64,000 nucleotides of DNA from Panacagrimonas sp963975245. GTDB taxonomy: Bacteria; Pseudomonadota; Gammaproteobacteria; Nevskiales; Nevskiaceae. The position numbers and the translations under genes are program-made. This document shows, in pieces, positions 1 through 8,058 of the stretch. The stretch's first letter is position 1; each line of letters begins with the position of its first letter. The stretch covers positions 1 through 64,000 of the forward strand of contig CAXBFJ010000004.1 in assembly GCA_963975245.1 (NCBI GenBank), given 5' to 3'. The notes under the pieces are model-generated. The model saw only the letters and a program-made list of their open reading frames with translations. It had not been told where the DNA came from and ran no database searches.

Positions 1-55
1 CAATCGTGCCGACATTCACGTGCGGCTTGATACGTTCGAATTTTTCCTTGGCCAT
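1..55 (-). CDS. tuf: Elongation factor Tu, N-terminal fragment (cut by window edge)
   Basis: Read on the minus strand, the first 55 bases start with ATG and encode MAKEKFERIKPHVNVGTI, the invariant start of EF-Tu, the GTPase that brings aminoacyl-tRNA to the ribosome. Only 18 residues are in the window. Three tRNA genes (Tyr, Gly, Thr) lie directly upstream on the same strand. This is the classic tyrU-glyT-thrT-tufB order of gammaproteobacteria, so the gene is probably co-transcribed with them. Confidence 0.93.
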   Translation of the reverse strand, partial: MAKEKFERIKPHVNVGTI

Positions 56-85
56 CGCGCACTACCTCGATATTCAGTCTAAAAA

Positions 86-161
86 TGGTGCCCACAGCGT
101 GATTCGAACACGCGACCTCACCCTTACCAAGGGTGCGCTCTACCACTAGAGCTATGTGGGC
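86..161 (-). tRNA. tRNA-Thr (anticodon GGT)
   Basis: Minus-strand cloverleaf with a 7-bp acceptor stem (GCCCACA/TGTGGGC), the T-loop TTCGAAT, anticodon loop CTTGGTAAG with GGT at the centre, and an encoded CCA end. Length is 76 nt. It lies between tRNA-Gly and tuf, as in the conserved tRNA-tufB operon. Confidence 0.96.
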
Positions 162-207
162 AATAATCTTTTTCCGCTACTGCAACTGCTTGAAATCAGA
201 TCAAAAC

Positions 208-281
208 TGGAGCGGGTGATGGGAATCGAACCCACGCTATCAGCTTGGAAGGCTGAAGTTCTACCATTGAACTACACCCGC
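208..281 (-). tRNA. tRNA-Gly (anticodon TCC)
   Basis: Minus-strand cloverleaf of 74 nt with acceptor stem GCGGGTG/CACCCGC, T-loop TTCGATT, anticodon loop CTTCCAA (TCC) and encoded CCA. It is the middle gene of the tRNA-Tyr/Gly/Thr/tuf cluster. Confidence 0.96.
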
Positions 282-395
282 AAAATCTGTTGTTTATCGC
301 CCGCTTGTTACGGCGCGCCACAAACTTGAATCTTTGATCTTCCGCCGCCAGCGATATCACCGCTGGAGCTTCAGAACATCCCGTGCCGTCCGAGT

Positions 396-481
<86 letters not shown>

Positions 482-548
482 GCGCTGCAATCTGTCAGAC
501 CGCGTGCTGCAACAGACAAAACGGGCGCGTATTCTCGTGACGTGCCCG

Positions 549-565
549 CGATGCGTCAAGCATCG
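549..565 (-). terminator. Small hairpin over the topA stop codon
   Basis: CGATGC and GCATCG pair around a 5-nt loop that contains the topA stop codon (minus strand). There is no following T-run, so this is at best a weak or Rho-assisted 3' end for topA before the tRNA operon. Confidence 0.25.
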
Positions 566-3003
566 GGTGCTTTCTTCTTCACGGTCTTGCTGGCTTTCTT
601 GGCCGTCTTCTTGGCAACTTTCTTCTTTGTGGCCTTCTTTACGGTCTTTTTCGCAGGCGCTTTCTTGGCTGTCGCAGCCTTCTTGCCGCCCTTGCCTTTC
701 TTTGCAGCCTCGGCTTTTTCCATTGCTTCGTTCAGGAAAAACTCGCAGTCGAGAACGGAAAACTTTTCCGCATCGCGCGTTTTGGGGATATTGGCCCGCC
801 GCTCGCCGTCCGTGATGTAAGGACCAAACCGACCCTTGATGATGCGAATCTCGGTCCCAGCGAATTCCTTGATCGTCGCCGCCTTGAGCGCCGCCTCGCG
901 CTGCTCGATCAGCTCGATCACACGCTCGAGAGTGACGGTATAGGGGTCGTCATCCTTCTTGAGCGAGACAAACTTCTTGCCGTAGCGCGCATAGGGGCCA
1001 AACCGACCAATGTTCACCACGACCTCGTCACCGCTTTCCATATGGCCAAGATCGCGCGGCAACTTGAACAGTTCCAGCGCCTCCTCGAGCGTGATGGTGT
1101 CGATCCGGTGCTTTCCGCGAATGGAAGCGAACTTGGGTTTGTCCTCGTCCTCTTTGGTGCCAATCTGCACGAAAGGCCCATAGCGGCCTAGTCGGGCGGA
1201 AACCGGCTTGCCGGAAGCCGGGTCGGTGCCGATCACTCGAGCTTCCGCCACCTCCTGGCGCGTCAGCTCCTGCTTGGCATCAACCTGCGTCTTGAAGTCA
1301 CCCCAGAAGGCTTCCAGCACCGGCACCCATTCGCGCTCACCGCGCGAAATGCTGTCCAGTTCGTCTTCCAGGTTGGCGGTAAAGCCGTAATCCACATAAC
1401 GACCAAAGTGTTCGCTCAGGAAGCGGTTGACGATCATGCCCACGTCGGTGGGATTGAAGGCCTTGCCTTCGAGCCGAACATATTCCCGGCTCTGGAGCGT
1501 TGAAATGATGGAGGCATAGGTCGATGGCCGGCCAATGTCATATTCCTCCAGCGTCTTGACCAGGCTCGCTTCGGTATAGCGCGGCGGCGGCTCGGTGAAA
1601 TGCTGGTCCGGAATCACTTCCAGCAAATCAACCCGCTCACCTTCTTCCAAGGCTGGCAGGCGCTTGTCATCTTCGTCGCCTTCGTCGCGATCGGCCGGGT
1701 CTTCGGCCTTGATGTTGTAGGCCGCCAGAAAGCCGGGCTCGATCAGGACCGATCCGTTGGCCCGGAAAGCGTGTTCATCCGAAGCGCGGAGCTCGACGGC
1801 AACCGTATCGGAAACGGCCGGCGTCATCTGGCAGGCCACTGCGCGGCGCCAGATCAGTTCATACAAGCGCGCCTGATCCGGATTCAGGAACTTTGCAACA
1901 TCCTTGGGCAGCCGCGCAGCCGACGTCGGGCGCACCGCTTCGTGCGCTTCCTGCGCATTCTTGGACTTGGCCTTGAAGAAGCGTGGCTCCTCAGGCAGAC
2001 CTTTGGCCCCGTACTCCTTGGAGATGACACCGCGAATCTCGCTGATGGCCTCCTTGGCCAAGCTCACCGAGTCGGTACGCATATAGGTGATCAGGCCGAC
2101 GGTCTCTCCGCCCAGATCCGCACCTTCATACAGTTGCTGCGCCGCACGCATGGTTCGTGTGGAGGTGAAGCCCAGCTTGCGGTTGGCCTCCTGCTGCAGC
2201 GTGGAGGTGGTGAACGGTGGCGCTGGATTTCGCTTGCGCTGCTTCTTGTCGACCTTCTTGACCAGCAGGCTTCCCGCTGCCGCTGCGAGGATGCGATCTC
2301 TGGCCGACTCCGAACTGCCCTGATCCGTGAGCGTGAACTGCTCGAGCTTGCTGCCGTCAAACTCGACGAGCCGCGCCGAAAACGGCGCATTTTCTTTCCG
2401 AACCTTGGCTTCAATGGTCCAGAATTCCTGCGGGACAAACGCACGAATCTCTTCTTCACGCTCGCAGATCAGCCTCAAGGCCGGGCTTTGCACGCGCCCC
2501 GCGGAAAGCCCAGGCGATACCTTGCGCCACAACAGCGGCGACAAATTGAACCCAACCAGATAATCCAGGGCCCTGCGCGCCTGCTGCGCATTGACCAGAT
2601 CACCAGCCACCTCGCGTGGATTGGCGATCGCCTCATTGACGGCGGCCTTGGTGATCTCGTGGAAGACCACGCGCTTGACCGGCTTGTCCTTGAGCGCGCC
2701 TTTCTCGCGCAGCAACTCGACCAGATGCCAGGAAATGGCCTCACCTTCGCGATCAGGGTCAGTTGCCAGATACAGGGCATCCGCCTTCTTGAGCGCCGCC
2801 GATATCGCCCGCACATGCTTTTCGTTGCGCTCGATGATCTGGTACTTCATCTGGAACTGGTTAGCGGTATCGACCGCACCATCCTTTGGCACCAGATCAC
2901 GCACGTGACCGTAGGAAGCCAGGACTTCGAAATCCGGGCCCAGATATTTTTTGATCGTCTTGGCCTTGGCCGGCGACTCAACAATGACCAGATTTTTGCT
3001 CAT
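556..3003 (-). CDS. topA: DNA topoisomerase I
   Basis: 815 aa. Type IA topoisomerase that relaxes negative supercoils. The TOPRIM domain is at the N-terminus (IVESPAKAKTI near residue 6, DPDREGEAISWH near residue 83). The active-site tyrosine is in ITYMRTDS near residue 307. The C-terminal third carries Topo_C repeats of the type found in Xanthomonas and Caulobacter (RLGRYGPFVQIG, NIGRFGPYARYG, IKGRFGPYITDG) and no Cys4 zinc fingers like those of E. coli TopA. It ends in a roughly 50-residue Lys/Ala-rich tail (AKKAPAKKTVKK type), a histone-H1-like basic extension likely to add DNA affinity. The start at 3003 fits the conserved MSKNLVIVESPAKAK N-terminus. Confidence 0.97.
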   Translation of the reverse strand: MSKNLVIVESPAKAKTIKKYLGPDFEVLASYGHVRDLVPKDGAVDTANQFQMKYQIIERNEKHVRAISAALKKADALYLATDPDREGEAISWHLVELLREKGALKDKPVKRVVFHEITKAAVNEAIANPREVAGDLVNAQQARRALDYLVGFNLSPLLWRKVSPGLSAGRVQSPALRLICEREEEIRAFVPQEFWTIEAKVRKENAPFSARLVEFDGSKLEQFTLTDQGSSESARDRILAAAAGSLLVKKVDKKQRKRNPAPPFTTSTLQQEANRKLGFTSTRTMRAAQQLYEGADLGGETVGLITYMRTDSVSLAKEAISEIRGVISKEYGAKGLPEEPRFFKAKSKNAQEAHEAVRPTSAARLPKDVAKFLNPDQARLYELIWRRAVACQMTPAVSDTVAVELRASDEHAFRANGSVLIEPGFLAAYNIKAEDPADRDEGDEDDKRLPALEEGERVDLLEVIPDQHFTEPPPRYTEASLVKTLEEYDIGRPSTYASIISTLQSREYVRLEGKAFNPTDVGMIVNRFLSEHFGRYVDYGFTANLEDELDSISRGEREWVPVLEAFWGDFKTQVDAKQELTRQEVAEARVIGTDPASGKPVSARLGRYGPFVQIGTKEDEDKPKFASIRGKHRIDTITLEEALELFKLPRDLGHMESGDEVVVNIGRFGPYARYGKKFVSLKKDDDPYTVTLERVIELIEQREAALKAATIKEFAGTEIRIIKGRFGPYITDGERRANIPKTRDAEKFSVLDCEFFLNEAMEKAEAAKKGKGGKKAATAKKAPAKKTVKKATKKKVAKKTAKKASKTVKKKAPDA

Positions 3004-3137
3004 CAGCTCACAAGATTCGGGGTCGGTTCGACCCGAGGGGGCGACAGCTTATAGGTGCAGGCCATGGTGCTGTCCAGCGGCACCGCTATTCTCCAACGGC
3101 CCGAAAGGGGTTTGCCGCAGGCAGCCAATGCTGCCAT

Positions 3138-3605
3138 TCAGTGCAGATATCCGCCCTGAAAATAAACCAGGTCCTCGAGATGATCGAAGGCCTCTTCCGC
3201 ATCAGGTTGATTCACCATGACCAGCAGGCAGACCCATTTCACACGGTCCAGATCCACCTCGTCTTCAATGGCCATGAGGCGGTCAATGACCAGTTCACGC
3301 GCCGCCGCATCGAGAATTCCGAGCTGCTCAAGGTAGAGCAGGAAGCCCCGGCATTCGACTGAAAGCCGCACCAGTTCGTCCTTGGAATACAGGCGCAGCG
3401 CGCTGCGCGGACCAAAGATAAGCGGCCGCTGGCGCTGCTCCGTCAGTCCATCCAGCCAGGAAAAGGCGTGGTTGACCTCCTCGACCGGAAAACCGGCAGC
3501 GGTCAGTTCATCGCGCAATGTTTCCTGATTATCCATGTCCGAGAACTCACCATGCTGATAGTTCTCGAACAGGTACATCAGCACGTCCAGCACGGTCTCT
3601 TTCAT
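3138..3605 (-). CDS. smg: Smg family protein (DUF494)
   Basis: 155 aa, the normal Smg length. The start is set at the ATG at 3605 (MKETVLDVLMYLFENY), preceded by a GAGGGAG ribosome binding site. The frame stays open further upstream, but that part overlaps dprA and is not Smg-like. Smg/DUF494 proteins are conserved next to dprA and topA in beta- and gammaproteobacteria. Their molecular function is not established, and I assign none. The central part is rich in Leu and acidic residues, with no membrane segment. Confidence 0.9.
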   Translation of the reverse strand: MKETVLDVLMYLFENYQHGEFSDMDNQETLRDELTAAGFPVEEVNHAFSWLDGLTEQRQRPLIFGPRSALRLYSKDELVRLSVECRGFLLYLEQLGILDAAARELVIDRLMAIEDEVDLDRVKWVCLLVMVNQPDAEEAFDHLEDLVYFQGGYLH

Positions 3606-3720
3606 CACTCCCTCGTGTTGGCGTTCGGGTGCCTGAAGCCGGCACCCCACAAAGCGGACGGTACCGGGCAAGTGGCTTTCTGTCCACGCCCGGACACGCC
3701 GCGGCTGATGGCCTCGGCCG

Positions 3721-4830
3721 CTAGGCCAAACGCATGACCCGGCCACCGGCAGCAGGCGCGATACGCCCTTCGAGCTCCAGTTCCAGCAGCGCCGCACTCA
3801 GCACGTCGACAGCGAAACCGGTCTTTTGTGCAAGAACATCAATGCCTTGTGGATCGTCGCCCAAGGCATCCAGAATGTCCTGATAACGGTGCTTGCTGCT
3901 TGCGGCAGCGGTTTCGACAGGCGGGGCGGTACGCAGCCACTGGCCTACCTGACTTCCAATCTCTTCGAGAATGTCGTCCACGCTCTCGACCAGCTTGGCG
4001 CCATTACGGATCAACTGGTGACAGCCGCGGGCCATGACATTGTGAATCGAGCCGGGGATGGCAAACACATCGCGTCCCTGCTCTGCCGCCAGACGCGCGG
4101 TGATCAGCGACCCTGAATTTCGCGCCGCCTCCACAACCAGAACCCCCAGCGCCAGGCCCGAGATGAGCCGATTGCGTCGCGGGAAATGCTCTGCGCGGGG
4201 CGCGGTGCCGGGTGCGAATTCGCTGATCAGCAGCCCGCTGCGATCAATTTCTTCTGCCAGCGCCTTGTGACGGGCCGGATAAACGCGATCCAGGCCCGTA
4301 GCGCAAACCGCAATGGTCGGCCCCTGCGCCATCAGTGCACCCCGATGTGCGGCGGCGTCAACGCCGAGCGCGAGTCCACTGGTGATCGTCAGGCCGCGCC
4401 GCGAAAGCTCGGCGGAGAAACCCTCGGCCGTTTCCAGGCCCTGTGGCGTTGCCGTGCGCGAACCCACCACGGCCATCTGCGGCAGGGCCAGCAAATCGGG
4501 GTCGCCGCGAAAAAACAGGGCCGGCGGGCACCCGCCAATTTCCCGCAAACGTGCCGGAAATTTTGGGTCCTGCCAGGTCAGCAGACCTCGATTTGGCATC
4601 AGACACCACTCGATGTCCTGCTCGATACGCCCCGGGTCGATACCGCTTAGGGCATCGATACTGGCTTGCGACGCGCCTGCGTTGCGCCAGGCACTGGGCC
4701 CGGCATCGATCGCCGCCTGAGCGCTACCGAATCGCTCGATGAGCGCGATGATGGGGCGCGCACCCAGCCCGGCGCACCGAATCAGTTTCAGCCAGCTTTC
4801 GAGTTCCCCCTTATCGCTGGAAAGCGACAC
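3721..4830 (-). CDS. dprA: DNA-processing protein DprA
   Basis: 369 aa. DprA loads RecA on incoming single-stranded DNA during natural transformation. Visible parts are an N-terminal SAM-like region, then the DprA Rossmann core (VVGSRTATPQGLETA, TSGLALGVDAAAHRGAL, FPRRNRLISGLA, GSLITARLAAEQGRDVFAIPG) at about residues 110-290, and a C-terminal winged-helix DprA_WH domain (GDDPQGIDVLAQKTGF). It sits between smg and the LysM gene, on the same strand, as in Pseudomonas and Xanthomonas. Together with pilSR and the TsaP-like gene it fits a pilus-bearing, possibly competent organism, but competence itself is inference. Confidence 0.96.
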   Translation of the reverse strand: MSLSSDKGELESWLKLIRCAGLGARPIIALIERFGSAQAAIDAGPSAWRNAGASQASIDALSGIDPGRIEQDIEWCLMPNRGLLTWQDPKFPARLREIGGCPPALFFRGDPDLLALPQMAVVGSRTATPQGLETAEGFSAELSRRGLTITSGLALGVDAAAHRGALMAQGPTIAVCATGLDRVYPARHKALAEEIDRSGLLISEFAPGTAPRAEHFPRRNRLISGLALGVLVVEAARNSGSLITARLAAEQGRDVFAIPGSIHNVMARGCHQLIRNGAKLVESVDDILEEIGSQVGQWLRTAPPVETAAASSKHRYQDILDALGDDPQGIDVLAQKTGFAVDVLSAALLELELEGRIAPAAGGRVMRLA

Positions 4831-4848
4831 TCGCGGGCATCCCGGCTG

Positions 4849-5997
4849 CTATCGCGCGCGTCCGGGCACTGGTGAAGCAACCTTGTCCAAGGTGTGGACC
4901 GGCTTGAGCAGCGTCATGACAAGGCCGAAACTGGCCCGCGGGGTGACCTTGAAGACCAGCAACTGCCCGGCATAGGTCTCCGGCAATGAGACGCGGCGCC
5001 CGGTGTACGGGTCCGTGGCACGCTCACCGGCCTGGAAAATATCCAGCACGTGGCCCGGCTCCAGGCCGTGATTGATGCCGCGATTGAGCGTCACGATCTG
5101 GTACTGACCGATCTGGGACACCCCGTCTGTGACGGCAATGATGCGTCCCGAAATGTCCTGCTCAGGCGCGCGCGGAACAAAATTAGCGTTGAAGGCTTCG
5201 GGCTCGGTCGGCAGCAGCCGGTCGCCAATCAGGGCTTCGCGTGTGGTGCTGGCCAGTGTGGCTGTTGCAGGTGCGCCGTATTCACGTATCTCTGCGTCAC
5301 CGACCGGAATCGCCTCGTGCCCGAGCAGGGCACCGTCATCCGGGTCCCGATAAGGCTGGCCACGACGCACCACAGCGTAGCTGTAGGCCTCGCCTTCGGG
5401 CAGGTTTTGCACATAAGCATCAAAGCCGGTGCCACCCACCAGATGCCGCCCGGCAAATGCGAGCAGGTACGGTGCGGCGTTCAGTTCATCAGTGGTCACC
5501 AGACGCGGCCCACGCAGGAAATCACGGATTGCATCAATCGGAATCAGCGGGATGGAACCTTCCAGCGGCAGCTCACGCACCTGCGGGGACAGTCGTTCCA
5601 GTCCGACACCGCTGTTCGCGCTGGCATATCCCGCGCTACGAATCTGGGGCCGCCCGTTCACATAGACCAATGTGAGTACATCGCCCGGATAAATCTTGTG
5701 CGGGTTCCGAATCTGATTATTGACGTACCAGACCTCCGGCCACTGCCACGGATCCAGCAGAAAACGGTTGGCGATCCCCCACAAGGTGTCGCCGCGTTTG
5801 ACGGTATAGGTCAGCGACCCTGGGCCCTGGGCCACCGGAGCTGGCGCCGCTACAGGTGTGGGCGGCGGCGCAGTTTGAGGCTCAACTACTGGCGCCGGCG
5901 CGGGCCGATTGGTCTGCGTAACAGGCGCACGGCTGGCGCAGGCTGCCAAGGCCATTCCCGCCACAATTGGCAGAATGACTCTCGGCAGACACTTCAT
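4849..5997 (-). CDS. tsaP: LysM-domain lipoprotein, TsaP-like (type IV pilus secretin-associated)
   Basis: 382 aa from the ATG at 5997, which gives a clean lipoprotein signal (MKCLPRVILPIVAGMALAAC, lipobox LAAC). An in-frame ATG at 6027 would add 10 residues before the signal. After a Pro/Ala-rich linker comes one LysM domain (YTVKRGDTLWGIANRF, PHKIYPGDVLTLVY), which binds peptidoglycan. The motif DPWQWPEVWYVNNQIRNPH is typical of the TsaP family (P. aeruginosa PA0020), whose gene also lies next to def-fmt and which anchors the pilus secretin PilQ. The C-terminal half has the FlgT-like beta-rich region of this family. The lipobox is a variation that I did not expect. Assignment rests on motif and synteny. 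Confidence 0.82.
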   Translation of the reverse strand: MKCLPRVILPIVAGMALAACASRAPVTQTNRPAPAPVVEPQTAPPPTPVAAPAPVAQGPGSLTYTVKRGDTLWGIANRFLLDPWQWPEVWYVNNQIRNPHKIYPGDVLTLVYVNGRPQIRSAGYASANSGVGLERLSPQVRELPLEGSIPLIPIDAIRDFLRGPRLVTTDELNAAPYLLAFAGRHLVGGTGFDAYVQNLPEGEAYSYAVVRRGQPYRDPDDGALLGHEAIPVGDAEIREYGAPATATLASTTREALIGDRLLPTEPEAFNANFVPRAPEQDISGRIIAVTDGVSQIGQYQIVTLNRGINHGLEPGHVLDIFQAGERATDPYTGRRVSLPETYAGQLLVFKVTPRASFGLVMTLLKPVHTLDKVASPVPGRAR

Positions 5998-6020
5998 GTC
6001 CAGCCCAGACCGACTATAAT
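5993..6020 (+). promoter_or_regulatory. Candidate sigma-70 promoter for def-fmt
   Basis: A perfect -10 hexamer TATAAT lies at 6015-6020, with a poor -35 (TTCATG at 5993-5998, 16-bp spacer), about 107 nt before def. It overlaps the start of the divergent LysM gene. Confidence 0.35.
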
Positions 6021-6126
6021 TTCCCATGACGGCGCTTCCCTTGGGTTCCCCACGTGATTCTGGCACAAACTCGAATTACGACACAGGCTTGGCGCTGACT
6101 CTACCAGTAGATTCGCAACTCGTCTT

Positions 6127-6633
6127 ATGTCGCTTCTCACCATACTCCAACATCCCGATCCTCGTCTCCGGAAAAAAGCCGCTCCTGTCGAGCAGTTTGA
6201 TGCCGAACTCGACCAGTTGATCGACGACATGTTCGAAACCATGTACGACGCCCCAGGCGTGGGTCTGGCTGCCAATCAGGTTGGCGTCATGCTGCGTGTC
6301 GCCGTGATGGATTGCTCCGACAAGGACGCCTCGCCGGAACCCATCGTCATTATCAATCCCGAGATTCTGGAAGCCTCTGACAAAAAGGTCATGGAAGAGG
6401 GCTGCCTGTCTTTGCCAGACACCAACGAGAAGGTGCAGCGCTTCAATCATCTGCGCATGAAAGCACTGGACCGCAAAGGCCAGCCCTTTGAGCTGGAGGT
6501 TGAAGGCCTGCGCGCGCAGGCGATCCAGCACGAGATCGACCACCTCGACGGCAAGCTCTATATCGATCAGCTTTCCAGCCTCAAGCGGGAGCGGATCAAC
6601 AAGAAACTGCGCAAACAGCGGCAAGTCGCTTGA
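6127..6633 (+). CDS. def: Peptide deformylase
   Basis: 168 aa. Removes the formyl group from the N-terminal Met of new proteins, using a metal ion. All three family motifs are present: GVGLAANQVG (motif 1), EEGCLSLP (motif 2, metal Cys) and QHEIDHLDG (motif 3, HExxH metal site). Divergent from the TsaP-like gene and directly upstream of fmt, with overlapping stop/start, so the formylation/deformylation pair is translated together. Confidence 0.97.
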   Translation: MSLLTILQHPDPRLRKKAAPVEQFDAELDQLIDDMFETMYDAPGVGLAANQVGVMLRVAVMDCSDKDASPEPIVIINPEILEASDKKVMEEGCLSLPDTNEKVQRFNHLRMKALDRKGQPFELEVEGLRAQAIQHEIDHLDGKLYIDQLSSLKRERINKKLRKQRQVA

Positions 6634-7565
6634 GGCTGGTCTTTGCGGGCACGCCGGAGTTCTCTGTTGCGGCGCTGGAGGCTTTAGTTGCGGCCGGCCA
6701 TGAGATCGCAGGGGTCTACACCCAACCTGACCGGCCTGCGGGTCGCGGCCGCAAGCTCAGCGCATCACCGGTAGCTCAGCGCGCCGAGCAACTCGGCATT
6801 GCATTATTCAAACCGGCAAAGCTGCGGGGCGATGACGACGCCATTACCCAACTGCGTGCGCTGGCACCGGACTGCATAGTGGTGGTGGCCTACGGCCTGA
6901 TCCTTCCGCAAGAAGTGCTGGATATCCCCGCCCACGGCTGCATCAATATTCACGCCTCCCTGCTGCCGCGATGGCGCGGCGCCGCGCCAATTCAGCGCGC
7001 GATACTGGCTGGGGACACCCAGAGCGGCGTGACGATCATGCGCATGGACCAGGGGCTGGATACCGGCGCCATGCTGTTGCGCGGCGAGACGCCAATCACT
7101 GAGCAGACCACAGCGGGTCAACTGCACAACGAGCTCTCAAGCCTCGGCGCAAGACTGATCGTCGAGACGCTGGCCCGTCTCGACAATGGCGACCTTGATG
7201 AGACGCCGCAACCCGATATCGGCGCGACTTACGCCAGCAAACTCGACAAACAGGAAGCGCGAATCGACTGGGGGCTTGCGAACACGCAACTGCTGCGCGC
7301 CATACACGGCTACAACCCGGTTCCGGGCGCCTGGAGCCTTTTGGCTGATGCCCGCATCAAATTGCTGCGCGCAAAAGCATCCGCCCTCAGTCCCGTCGGG
7401 CATTCATGCCCCGGCGATATTCTGGAGATCAATCAGGACGGCATTCACGTCGCAACAGGGGACGGCATTCTGTGCCTGACTGAAATTCAGCGGCCTGGCG
7501 CGAAGCCCATGCCCGCGCATCAGGCCTTTGGGCAGCAAGCGCCAATTGGCCAGCGTTTTGCCTGA
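6630..7565 (+). CDS. fmt: Methionyl-tRNA formyltransferase
   Basis: 311 aa. Formylates initiator Met-tRNA with 10-formyl-THF. Motifs: RLVFAGTPEFSV at the N-terminus, NIHASLLPRWRGAAPIQRAI with the catalytic Asn/His near residue 109, and QGLDTGAML. The C-terminal domain with an OB fold follows from about residue 205. The start is TTG at 6630, overlapping the def stop as TTGA, which is a translational coupling. No better start exists downstream because the first conserved residues follow immediately. Confidence 0.97.
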   Translation: MRLVFAGTPEFSVAALEALVAAGHEIAGVYTQPDRPAGRGRKLSASPVAQRAEQLGIALFKPAKLRGDDDAITQLRALAPDCIVVVAYGLILPQEVLDIPAHGCINIHASLLPRWRGAAPIQRAILAGDTQSGVTIMRMDQGLDTGAMLLRGETPITEQTTAGQLHNELSSLGARLIVETLARLDNGDLDETPQPDIGATYASKLDKQEARIDWGLANTQLLRAIHGYNPVPGAWSLLADARIKLLRAKASALSPVGHSCPGDILEINQDGIHVATGDGILCLTEIQRPGAKPMPAHQAFGQQAPIGQRFA

Positions 7566-7571
7566 ATCGGC

Positions 7572-7757
7572 CTATCGAATCGTCTGCGAGGACACAGCTG
7601 CAATTGCCGGGTCGGCTTCATCCGCAATCTCGTCAACAGCCGCTGCCACCGGACGCGCATTGCCGATATTCGCGAGGATTGCGACGGTCAATGCGGCGAG
7701 CGACAAGAAGCGCAGCACGAACATGCCGAGGGTGCGATTGTTGAGCAGCTTTACCAT
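7572..7757 (-). CDS. Small single-span membrane protein, hypothetical
   Basis: 61 aa. Residues about 10-30 form one hydrophobic segment (LGMFVLRFLSLAALTVAILA), preceded by a basic N-terminus and followed by an Ala/acidic tail. I do not recognise the family. The start lacks a clear ribosome binding site. It is kept because it fills the gap between fmt and the next gene and looks like a membrane peptide; it may still be spurious. Confidence 0.4.
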   Translation of the reverse strand: MVKLLNNRTLGMFVLRFLSLAALTVAILANIGNARPVAAAVDEIADEADPAIAAVSSQTIR

Positions 7758-7858
7758 GTGGCGATTCTAGGCCCGCAGCTCTGGATGTCAGGCGTATTCC
7801 GCATCAACGGAATCCTGCAACCGACCAGTGGCACTTTGCCCGTCAGCCAGCACAAAAC

Positions 7859-8044
7859 ATGACGAAACCACCACCTCAGACCGACCTCGAACTGAAACTC
7901 CCCGAACCGCCCGAGCGACCGGATTGCTGTGGCGGCGGCTGCGCGATTTGCGTGCTGGAAGACTACGTGGAGGAGGTTCAGGCCTGGGAAAAGCAGTGCG
8001 AAGAGATCAGGCAACAGAATATGGCTCAGGGCAAGGCATCCTGA
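7859..8044 (+). CDS. Oxidoreductase-like domain small protein
   Basis: 61 aa. The sequence PEPPERPDCCGGGCAIC followed by VLEDYVEEVQAWEK matches the short 'oxidoreductase-like, N-terminal' family (PF09791 type), with its CCGxGCxxC cluster and an acidic helix. The four cysteines could bind a metal or a cluster, but the role of the family is not known to me. Single small gene, convergent with creD. Confidence 0.75.
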   Translation: MTKPPPQTDLELKLPEPPERPDCCGGGCAICVLEDYVEEVQAWEKQCEEIRQQNMAQGKAS

Positions 8045-8058
8045 ATCCACGCATGAAC

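Noticed and set aside
1600..3054. Long plus-strand open frame (484 codons) opposite topA
   Set aside because: Antisense to a certain gene, composition typical of reverse-frame reading in GC-rich DNA, no ribosome binding site or known motif. The same holds for plus frames at 5050-6057 and 24302-25630.
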